The notes under the pieces were generated by a model, which had not been told where the DNA came from, made no database searches, and saw only the letters and a program-made list of their open reading frames with translations. Of a stretch of DNA of 10,809 bases, positions 1 to 5,215 are shown in pieces (within the stretch, counting starts at the first letter, position 1; every line of letters begins with the position of its first letter). Location of the stretch: contig VGLL01000028.1 of NCBI GenBank assembly GCA_016866735.1, forward strand, positions 1 to 10,809. Reading direction: 5' to 3'. Made by a program: the position numbers and the translations under genes. This stretch comes from Candidatus Shapirobacteria bacterium (GTDB taxonomy: Bacteria; Patescibacteriota; Microgenomatia; VGLL01).

Positions 1-406
1 TCATTACCATTATGAAACGGTATCTCAATTTATTGAGCGGTTAAATCGCTATTCGGCAATTCAAGCGGAAAATCTAGCTGCCGGCGGCTATAAATTCATT
101 TGGAGTGATTTAATAAGAAAGCCGGCGGATGAATTTTTAAGCCGTTTTTTTGCTGGGCAGGGATACAAGGATGGGCTACACGGTTTGGCTCTGGCGACCT
201 TACAGGCTTTTTCCGAGTTTGTTTTATATCTGAAGGTTTGGGAAAAAGAGGGATTTATTCCAAAAGAAAGGATTTTGTCTGAATTTAACCTCGAAGTAAA
301 GAAGTCAATTGAGGATTTGGGATTTTGGCAAAAGCAAGCTGATGTTGGCGAGGCCCCTTTTTTCAAAAAACCATTTTTGAAAGTTAGAAACAAATTCTTC
401 AGGTAA
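1..406 (+). CDS. Family 2 glycosyltransferase, WaaE/KdtX-like, C-terminal part (5' end outside window)
   Basis: The frame is open from base 2 to the TAA at 404-406 and encodes about 134 residues with no start inside the window, so this is the 3' end of a longer gene. The visible part has the usual C-terminal region of WaaE/KdtX-like GT2 proteins: an opening HYHYETVSQFIERLNRYS, then a PADEFLSRFF stretch, then a helical segment (about residues 55-80) ending in VLYLKVWEKE. The same layout recurs in the complete enzyme at 2102-2902 (HYSHRG, then the FLGAMGREFYERM region, then TYARLWEKQ), which supports the assignment. Members transfer sugar from a nucleotide donor to a lipid or glycan acceptor at the cytoplasmic membrane face; donor and acceptor cannot be read here. 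It reads in the same direction as the operon at 1197 onward and was probably part of it before the DUF3800/ncRNA island. Confidence 0.8.
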   Translation, partial: HYHYETVSQFIERLNRYSAIQAENLAAGGYKFIWSDLIRKPADEFLSRFFAGQGYKDGLHGLALATLQAFSEFVLYLKVWEKEGFIPKERILSEFNLEVKKSIEDLGFWQKQADVGEAPFFKKPFLKVRNKFFR

Positions 407-423
407 TACGAGTGTGGGATAAT
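395..423 (+). promoter_or_regulatory. Candidate extended -10 promoter for the DUF3800 gene
   Basis: A GATAAT hexamer (418-423) follows TGG (415-417), giving an extended -10 element. Seventeen bases upstream lies TTCTTC (395-400), a poor match to TTGACA, as is common when the -10 is extended. Transcription would start near 430, leaving a leader of about 60 nt before the ATG at 490. That start falls on the left repeat (425-440). Prediction by eye only. Confidence 0.4.
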
Positions 424-424
424 C

Positions 425-440
425 GAAGAGTTTTCGGCAC
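425..440 (+). repeat. Left copy of direct repeat flanking the DUF3800/ncRNA pair
   Basis: GAAGAGTTTTCGGCAC here matches GAAGGTTTTCGGAAC at 1137-1151 with one single-base gap and one substitution. The two copies lie on either side of the DUF3800 gene. They could be remnants of a target-site duplication or attachment site. Alternatively they could be a functional pairing site, since the right copy forms the 5' end of the minus-strand RNA. Confidence 0.45.
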
Positions 441-489
441 AAAGCGATGATTGAGGCAGAAAAAAAGTGATTAATCTGAAGTAGAAAAA

Positions 490-1053
490 ATGCAAAAATT
501 ATATTGTTTTGTTGATGAGACAGGACAAGATACCAAAGGCGAACTTTTTTTAGTAGCTATCGTTCTACAAGAGAAGTCGCAAATAGATTTATTAGAAGAG
601 CAGCTAGAGAAATTAGAGCGAATAACAAAAAAGAGAAAGTTGAAATGGACGAAAACGCCCGATGGGGCAAAGCAAGAGTACTTGTTAGGCTTGCTAGGGC
701 TTACGAGATTAAGGGAAGCAATTTATTATTCTGTTTATAAAGAAAGCAGGGATTACACCCCGTTAGTTTCGCTTACTATCGCTAAGGCTATAACCGCAAG
801 GCAGAGTAGAGATTACACCGTAAAAATAGTAATAGACGGCTTAAGCCGGCGAGAGATGGAAAAGGTACGAAAGGATTTGAAGAAGTTGGCAATTCGATAC
901 AAAAAAATTCGCGGCATGAAAGACGAGCAAAGTGTTTTTATCAGATTAGCCGACGCGATGGCGGGCTTTCTTAGAGATTACACCGAACGACAGAAGTATG
1001 CCGGTTTGCTCGCAGAGAAATTAAAGGAAGCAAAGATTATTGCGGAGGTATAA
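490..1053 (+). CDS. DUF3800-family protein, compact (187 aa), RNase H-like fold
   Basis: The protein opens with the family signature strand CFVDETG (D9, E10). It has a central strand VKIVIDG with D116, a KDEQS segment (D145, E146), and the closing helix FIRLADAMAGFLRD with D155, which is the family's typical 'ADAxAG' end. Known: DUF3800 (Pfam PF12686) is assigned to the RNase H-like superfamily and its function is unproven. Seen: the spaced acidic residues expected of a metal-dependent nuclease site are retained. At 187 residues it is at the short end of the family, but both ends are present. No signal peptide or membrane segment is visible, so it should be cytoplasmic. Start: the ATG at 490 gives the canonical first strand at once, but upstream there is only a weak purine stretch. 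The stop codon abuts the U-tract of the convergent minus-strand RNA's terminator. It is unrelated to the sugar-transfer genes on either side. The DUF3800 call is solid; activity is inference. Confidence 0.85.
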   Translation: MQKLYCFVDETGQDTKGELFLVAIVLQEKSQIDLLEEQLEKLERITKKRKLKWTKTPDGAKQEYLLGLLGLTRLREAIYYSVYKESRDYTPLVSLTIAKAITARQSRDYTVKIVIDGLSRREMEKVRKDLKKLAIRYKKIRGMKDEQSVFIRLADAMAGFLRDYTERQKYAGLLAEKLKEAKIIAEV

Positions 1054-1076
1054 AAAACCAAGCTGTTTAAGCTTGG
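1052..1076 (-). terminator. Intrinsic terminator of the minus-strand small RNA
   Basis: Read on the minus strand, CCAAGCT (1076-1070), loop TAAAC (1069-1065) and AGCTTGG (1064-1058) form a perfect 7-bp stem, followed directly by six T (1057-1052). On the plus strand the hairpin is followed by CAACCC with no T-run, so it can only terminate leftward transcription. The T-run reaches the last two bases of the DUF3800 stop codon. Confidence 0.85.
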
Positions 1077-1136
1077 CAACCCAGCATTGTAAAGAGGCTG
1101 GCTATTCCTAGCTCCTTTATGAGCTGCCTCCAAAAA

Positions 1137-1151
1137 GAAGGTTTTCGGAAC
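1137..1151 (+). repeat. Right copy of direct repeat flanking the DUF3800/ncRNA pair
   Basis: GAAGGTTTTCGGAAC repeats 425-440 apart from one missing A and one C-to-A change. On the minus strand this is exactly the predicted 5' end of the small RNA. Confidence 0.45.
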
Positions 1152-1157
1152 GAGAGT

Positions 1158-1187
1158 ATTGTATAACACAAGACTGTTCTTTGTCAA
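1158..1187 (-). promoter_or_regulatory. Strong sigma70-type promoter for the minus-strand small RNA
   Basis: On the minus strand a perfect TTGACA (1187-1182) is followed after 16 bases by TATACA (1165-1160), itself preceded by TGT as an extended -10. With an 18-base spacer, TACAAT (1163-1158) is an alternative -10, which would place the start at the G at 1151. This is the best promoter visible in the window. It lies 10-39 bases upstream of the GT2 start at 1197 but points away from it. Confidence 0.75.
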
Positions 1188-1196
1188 GAGCTAAAA

Positions 1197-2105
1197 ATGA
1201 GAAAAATTTTTGTGGTTGTTCTGAATTGGAACGGAAAGGAGGATACTTTTGCTTGTCTTGAGTCGGTGGAGAATTTAGAAACCGAGAGTTTGGAACTGGA
1301 AACGATTGTGACTGACAATGGATCAACAGATGGTTCTCCGGAACAGATAGAAAAGAAATATAAGAATGTTAAGGTGCTAAGAAACAGGGAGAATTTGGGT
1401 TTTGCGGGCGGGAATAATGTCGGCATAAGGTTTGCCTTCGAAAATGGCGCTGATTATATTTTGATTCTAAACAACGACATAATCGTTGATAAAAATTTAC
1501 TTGTTCAATTAATTAAAGTTATGGAAGAGCAGAAAAGCGTAGGCGTTTTGTCGCCTAAAATTCATTTTGCGCCTGGTTTCGAGTTTCATAAAGAGCGCTA
1601 CCAAAAAGAGGATTTGGGGAAAGTAATTTGGTATGCCGGCGGCGAGTTGGATTGGGCCAATGTCTATGGTAAAAATCGGGGAGTAGATGAAATCGATAGG
1701 GGGCAGTATGACAAGATTTGCGAGACTGATTTTTTTACAGGGGCTGGTTGTCTTTTTCGGCGGGAAGCGCTATTGAAAGTTGGACTTTTTGACGAAAAAT
1801 ATTTTATGTACTTTGAGGATGCGGACTTATCACAGAGAATGAAAAGAAAGGGTTGGCAAGTTTTATACGCGCCGACGGCCCATCTTTGGCATAAGGTAGC
1901 CCAGAGCTCAGGAATAGGGAGCGAGCTGAATGATTATTTTACTACTCGCAATCGATTAATTTTTGGCCTGCGTTATGCGTCTTTAAGAACAAAGATCGCT
2001 CTTATGCGCGAGAGCCTTTGTCTTTTAAGAGAGGGTAGAAAATGGCAAAAGATTGGTGCGAGGGATTTTTATTTGAAACGGTTTGAAAAGGGAAGCTGGA
2101 AATGA
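1197..2105 (+). CDS. Family 2 glycosyltransferase, rhamnosyltransferase-like (WbbL/RfbF type)
   Basis: This 302-residue soluble enzyme has the full GT-A set in order: VVLNWNG (7-13), the nucleotide-binding DNGSTDGS (40-47), ENLGFAGGNN (65-74), the metal-binding LNNDIIVD (91-98, NND in place of DXD), the acceptor-loop TGAGCLFRR (181-189), and GLFDEKYFMYFEDADL (196-211) with the catalytic-base region FEDAD. AHLWHK (228-233) completes the family pattern. It would transfer a deoxyhexose such as rhamnose from dTDP-sugar to a lipid-linked glycan in the cytoplasm; the exact sugar is inference. Length is normal for the family. A weak AAGAG (1186-1190) precedes the ATG. It overlaps the next gene by four bases (ATGA), so translation is coupled. 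No good plus-strand promoter is visible just upstream. It may rely on read-through from the left. Confidence 0.88.
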   Translation: MRKIFVVVLNWNGKEDTFACLESVENLETESLELETIVTDNGSTDGSPEQIEKKYKNVKVLRNRENLGFAGGNNVGIRFAFENGADYILILNNDIIVDKNLLVQLIKVMEEQKSVGVLSPKIHFAPGFEFHKERYQKEDLGKVIWYAGGELDWANVYGKNRGVDEIDRGQYDKICETDFFTGAGCLFRREALLKVGLFDEKYFMYFEDADLSQRMKRKGWQVLYAPTAHLWHKVAQSSGIGSELNDYFTTRNRLIFGLRYASLRTKIALMRESLCLLREGRKWQKIGARDFYLKRFEKGSWK

Positions 2106-2902
2106 TAAACCAAAAACTTAGTGCCATTATTATCGCTAAAAACGAAGAGGAGATTATTGGTGATTGTTTAGAATCGATAAAGTGGGCCGACGAAATAGTT
2201 GTTATTGATACCGGCTGCGCCGATAAGACTCCTCAAATTGCCAAGGAAATGGGCGCGAAAGTTTTTGAGCACAAAACTGAAGATATTGATTATTCTGCTT
2301 GGAGGAATTTCGCCCTTCGGCGAGCTTGGGGCGAATGGGTTTTCTATGTGGATGCGGACGAAAGAGTGTCCCCATTGCTCCGGAAGGAAATTCTATCAAC
2401 AATTAACAACCGGCAATCAACAACTGGCAATTATTCTGCTTTTGCCATTCCCCGGAGGAATATTCGCTTAACCCGTGAGCTTCATTGGGGCGGCTGGTGG
2501 CCGGATTATGTTTTGAGGCTGATAAAAAAGGATAAATTGAAAAAATGGGTTGGTAAACTTCATGAACAACCAGAGATAGATGGAGAAATTGGCAAGTTAA
2601 CCGAACCTTTGATTCATTATAGTCACCGCGGCGCGTTTGAGCATAAACTTGCCAACACCGTCGCCTGGTCAGGGTTGGAGGCGCAGTTAATCTATGAGAG
2701 TGGTCATCCCAAGATGAATGTACAAAGATTTTTAGGAGCAATGGGCCGAGAATTTTATGAAAGGATGATAAAATGCCAGGCTTGGCGCGACGGGGCAGAG
2801 GGCGTAATTGAGGCAATTTATCAAGTTTTTAGCGTTTTTATTACTTATGCCCGCCTTTGGGAAAAACAGATTAACACTGATTTGAAAACTGATTTACGCT
2901 GA
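2102..2902 (+). CDS. Family 2 glycosyltransferase, WaaE/KdtX-like (LPS-core type)
   Basis: The 266-residue protein shows the compact WaaE/KdtX pattern. AIIIAKNEEEIIGDCL (8-23) leads, followed by VVIDTGCADKT (33-43, normally DTGSxD), SAWRNFAL (65-72), the DXD motif in YVDADER (82-88), and HWGGWWPDYVLRL (128-140) and GKLHEQ (151-156). The C-terminal helical part starts at HYSHRG (172-177). The same family ends at 406, so the locus holds two related copies. Residues about 99-110 (INNRQSTTGN) are encoded by a 13-bp near-tandem repeat (2405-2431), which looks like an insertion in a surface loop. The last dozen residues (KQINTDLKTDLR) are encoded by a second repeat (2866-2904) and probably replace an older ending. 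The catalytic motifs are untouched, so the enzyme is probably active. Donor sugar is unknown. The ATG overlaps the previous stop. Confidence 0.88.
   Translation: MINQKLSAIIIAKNEEEIIGDCLESIKWADEIVVIDTGCADKTPQIAKEMGAKVFEHKTEDIDYSAWRNFALRRAWGEWVFYVDADERVSPLLRKEILSTINNRQSTTGNYSAFAIPRRNIRLTRELHWGGWWPDYVLRLIKKDKLKKWVGKLHEQPEIDGEIGKLTEPLIHYSHRGAFEHKLANTVAWSGLEAQLIYESGHPKMNVQRFLGAMGREFYERMIKCQAWRDGAEGVIEAIYQVFSVFITYARLWEKQINTDLKTDLR
2405..2431 (+). repeat. Short near-tandem repeat inside the WaaE-like gene
   Basis: AACAACCGGCAAT (2405-2417) is followed by AACAACTGGCAAT (2419-2431), with one mismatch and a 14-bp period. A degenerate CAACAATT lies just upstream (2397-2404). The repeat is in frame and adds a polar loop to the protein. 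Confidence 0.7.
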
Positions 2903-2904
2903 TT
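2866..2904 (+). repeat. Degenerate repeat array at the 3' end of the WaaE-like gene, abutting the next ATG
   Basis: There are four copies of a (A/G)C(A/T)GATT core, starting at 2866, 2876, 2888 and 2898; two of them extend to ACTGATTT. The array supplies the C-terminal tail and stop codon of one gene and ends at the base before the next gene's ATG (2905), leaving no Shine-Dalgarno site. Confidence 0.65.
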
Positions 2905-3966
2905 ATGAAAGTAGGAATCTACGATCCTTATTTAGATACTCTTGGGGGAGGAGAAAGGTATTGTTTGACCTTGGCGGAGTGGTTGATGAAGAAAAATTGG
3001 CAAGTAGATATTTTTTGGGAAGATGAGTCAATTAAAAAAAAGATAAAAGAAAGGCTTAATTTTAATTTGGAGAAAGTGAATTTTATCTCCGGAAAAAAAA
3101 GTTTGCTTAAAAGATTTTTCAGGGAACGGTCATATGACCTCTTGTTTTCCTTTAGCGACGGCAGCGTTCCCCTGATGATGGGTAAGAAAAATATTTTACA
3201 TTTTCAAATTCCGTTTAGAAATGTTGGCGGAAGAAAATGGCAGAGTCAGATAAAGATGAAAAGAATTGACCATGCTGTCTGTAATTCTTGCTTTACGAAA
3301 AGATTTATCGACCAAGAATTCGGGGTTAATTCGCGAGTAATATATCCGCCAGTGGATATCGCCCAATTGAAGCCGAAGGTAAAAGAGAATATAATTTTGG
3401 CGGTTGGCCGGTTCTCGCAGCTGCTGCAGGCAAAAAGGCAAGATATTCTAATACACGAATTTAAACAAATGATAAAAACGAATTTAAACGAATACCTAAG
3501 GGGATGGAAGCTGGTTTTGGCGGGAGGCACGGATGTGGGCGGGAAAGAATACTTTAATAAATTAAAGAGGGGGGCGGGAGATTATCCGATTGAGTTTTTT
3601 GAGAACCCGAGTTTCAGCGCGCTAAAAGGCCTTTATGGTCGAGCTAAGATCTTTTGGTCAGCAGCGGGTTTTGGCATAGACGAGGATAAAGAACCGGAGA
3701 GGGTAGAGCATTTTGGGATAACGACGGTTGAAGCGATGGCGGCTGGATGCGTGCCTATCGTTGTCGGAAAGGGCGGGCCTAAAGAGGTTGTTAGCGCCGG
3801 GAAAAATGGTTTTTTCTGGGACACGATTGAGGATTTAGGGCAAGCCACTATTCGTTTGGCAAGCGAGAAGGATTTAATCGAAAGAATATCCCAGAGCGCG
3901 AGAGAATCGAGCAGGAAATTTTCTGAAGCTATGTTTAGAAAAAAATTCGATGAAATTATTGGTTAG
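2905..3966 (+). CDS. Family 4 glycosyltransferase, ALG11-like mannosyltransferase type
   Basis: The 353-residue GT-B enzyme begins with the N-terminal donor/acceptor loop DTLGGGERY (11-19). In the C-terminal half it has VIYPPVD (145-151), AVGRFS (166-171), AKRQD (176-180), KLVLAGG (202-208) and the retaining-GT4 EX7E motif in EHFGITTVEAMAAGCVPIV (E268 and E276). The arrangement is closest to ALG11-like GT4 enzymes, which add mannose from GDP-mannose to a polyprenyl-linked glycan on the cytoplasmic membrane face; the sugar is inference. Residues about 184-200, between the KRQD helix and the KLVLAGG strand, are encoded by a 16-bp imperfect direct repeat (3455-3493) that lengthens a loop. The ATG lies two bases after the previous stop, with no ribosome-binding site, so translation presumably re-initiates. 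The 3' end overlaps the next gene by 17 bp. Motifs are complete. Confidence 0.87.
   Translation: MKVGIYDPYLDTLGGGERYCLTLAEWLMKKNWQVDIFWEDESIKKKIKERLNFNLEKVNFISGKKSLLKRFFRERSYDLLFSFSDGSVPLMMGKKNILHFQIPFRNVGGRKWQSQIKMKRIDHAVCNSCFTKRFIDQEFGVNSRVIYPPVDIAQLKPKVKENIILAVGRFSQLLQAKRQDILIHEFKQMIKTNLNEYLRGWKLVLAGGTDVGGKEYFNKLKRGAGDYPIEFFENPSFSALKGLYGRAKIFWSAAGFGIDEDKEPERVEHFGITTVEAMAAGCVPIVVGKGGPKEVVSAGKNGFFWDTIEDLGQATIRLASEKDLIERISQSARESSRKFSEAMFRKKFDEIIG
3455..3493 (+). repeat. Direct repeat inside the GT4 gene
   Basis: ACGAATTTAAACAAAT (3455-3470) recurs as ACGAATTTAAACGAAT (3478-3493), with one mismatch and a 23-bp period. The repeat sits in a loop between conserved GT4 motifs and keeps the frame. 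Its base composition is clearly more AT-rich than the flanking coding sequence. Confidence 0.7.
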
Positions 3967-5215
3967 GATTACAAAATCTTGGTGGTTTCCCTGGGTCTTG
4001 AGCGGGCTGGCTATCCGGTTAATCTTAATGCCGATCACATTGCATCCTGATCTTTGGGGACATTCCTTCAGTGCCTATTATTTCGCCTATGAAGGGAAGC
4101 TTAACCTCTATGATACTTTAGCCAGTTTGCCCCAGTCGTACCCCTTGGTCAAAAATTTTGGAGTCGAGGATATTTTTATTTACCCCCCCCTTGCTTATTA
4201 CACCCTGGGCCTTTTTAGGTTAATTATTAAGCCCCTTGCTGACCCAAATTTTATCCCATGGTTAATGGAAAATCTCGGCGCGGCTCATTCTTATCCTCGT
4301 CTTTTTGAACACCTCTTTCTTTTTAAGTTTCCTTATCTTTTTTTCGATTTTGCCCTAGCTTTTCTTCTGGCCGATCTTTTTGCTGAACAGAGAAAGCGTA
4401 AAATGGTCCTTATTCTTTGGTTGTTTAATCCGTTGACCCTATACGCGACTTTTATGATGGGCCAACTCGATCTTCTCCCGACTTTTTTCGTGGTTCTGTC
4501 TCTCTTTCTTAATCGGAGAGGAAAGGGCGAACTAGCTCTTGTTTCCTTAGGGGTTGGTGGAAGCTATAAGCTCTTTCCACTGTTTCTTATCTTTCCCTTA
4601 GCATTCGCATTGGAGAAGAGCTTTTTACGGAGGACGAGGTTAGTATTCCTCGGGTTTCTCCCGTTTCTTATTTCTATCGCCCCCTTTTTATCTTCAAAAG
4701 CATTTAGATCAATGGTTCTCTTTACCCCTAAGTCCCAAAAAATGCTCTTTATGGGTTGGCCAGTGTCGGGCGCCGAGGTTGTCTATCCGTTTGTCATTGG
4801 AATTTTTCTAATCTATTTTTTGGCCTATTATGCTAAGAAACGTATACCAATCTGCGTTTATTTCCTATCCATACTATTGCTTACTTTTTCCGTAACCCAT
4901 TATCATCCCCAATGGTTTTTGTGGATAACCCCACTCTTAATCTGGGAACTTGTGGAGAATAACTTTAAACACCTGTTGCTAGTTGTTAGCCTTTCTGTTT
5001 GTTGGTTAGCGATAACCCTCCTTTTTGAGCCGTCTCTTTCTTACGGCTTGTTTAATCCTCTCTGGCCACAACTGGATAACGCTCCTGCGCTGGCTACCAC
5101 TCTTGGTAAATACACAGATGTTTTTCAGGCCAAAAGCATAATCAGAAGTGTTTTTGCCGCTTCTGCCCTATTCTTTGGGCTTCAGCTTTCTTCCCTTAAA
5201 AAAAGAAATGCCTAA
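3950..5215 (+). CDS. Polytopic GT-C glycosyltransferase, GT87/PIG-M-like mannosyltransferase type
   Basis: This 421-residue protein is mostly hydrophobic, with roughly ten membrane segments. It has the usual GT-C layout: a first outward loop carrying an acidic residue (HPDLWGH, D34), a second loop with VEDIFIYPPLAYY (72-84), then WLFNPLTLYATFMMGQLDLLP (157-177), a GGSYKLFPLF stretch (203-212) and a late THYHPQWFLWITP (316-328). These match polyprenol-phosphate-mannose-dependent enzymes such as the GT87 and PIG-M-like groups. Such enzymes add a sugar on the outer face from a lipid-phosphate donor. The family is secure; the sugar is not. A run of eight C (4183-4190) encodes the YPPL motif and is a natural slippage point, though the frame is intact here. 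The ATG at 3950 lies within the end of the previous gene (17-bp overlap). The next gene starts 8 bp before this stop. Confidence 0.8.
   Translation: MKLLVRITKSWWFPWVLSGLAIRLILMPITLHPDLWGHSFSAYYFAYEGKLNLYDTLASLPQSYPLVKNFGVEDIFIYPPLAYYTLGLFRLIIKPLADPNFIPWLMENLGAAHSYPRLFEHLFLFKFPYLFFDFALAFLLADLFAEQRKRKMVLILWLFNPLTLYATFMMGQLDLLPTFFVVLSLFLNRRGKGELALVSLGVGGSYKLFPLFLIFPLAFALEKSFLRRTRLVFLGFLPFLISIAPFLSSKAFRSMVLFTPKSQKMLFMGWPVSGAEVVYPFVIGIFLIYFLAYYAKKRIPICVYFLSILLLTFSVTHYHPQWFLWITPLLIWELVENNFKHLLLVVSLSVCWLAITLLFEPSLSYGLFNPLWPQLDNAPALATTLGKYTDVFQAKSIIRSVFAASALFFGLQLSSLKKRNA

Larger units (their letters stand above)
1052..1151 (-). ncRNA. Candidate structured small RNA, about 100 nt, convergent with the DUF3800 gene
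   Basis: This stretch has no convincing reading frame. On the minus strand it is a complete transcription unit: sigma70-type promoter (1187-1158), likely start near 1151, and intrinsic terminator (1076-1052). The RNA starts with about 20 unpaired bases (1151-1131). Then comes GAGGC-AGCUC (1130-1121), loop AUAAAG, GAGCU (1114-1110), an 11-nt bulge and GCCUC (1098-1094), which can form one 10-bp arm. A second stem, CCAGC (1101-1097) with GCUGG (1085-1081), competes for two bases of the first. UAAAGGAG (1119-1112) can pair with CUCUUUA (1096-1090), with one bulged G, as a pseudoknot. DUF3800-linked RNA motifs have been reported from comparative genomics, to my recollection, so this may be a member of one of those families. 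It does not resemble tRNA, SRP RNA or the riboswitch classes I can recall. Function is unknown. Confidence 0.7.

Noticed and set aside
88..495. A minus-strand protein of 135 residues
   Set aside because: It is the reverse shadow of the glycosyltransferase C-terminus and the following spacer; no motif or codon pattern supports it.
1058..1151. A tRNA or tmRNA-like gene on the minus strand
   Set aside because: There is no TTCGA-type T-arm, no acceptor stem and no seven-base anticodon loop; the central stem has an 11-nt loop.
1141..1167. A plus-strand promoter for the GT2 gene using TATAAC at 1162-1167
   Set aside because: No acceptable -35 lies 16-18 bases upstream (1138-1145 reads AAGGTTTT). 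The AT-rich hexamer is better explained as the reverse of the minus-strand -10.
1054..1196. A plus-strand riboswitch or attenuator controlling the GT2 gene at 1197
   Set aside because: The hairpin at 1058-1076 has no T-run on the plus strand and is preceded by six A. All directional signals (promoter, T-tract) point leftward, and no known riboswitch core was recognised.
5148..5207. A longer N-terminus for the first YfhO protein starting at 5148
   Set aside because: It would overlap the previous gene by 68 bp and adds a stretch with no family match before the usual basic start MPKKADLF.
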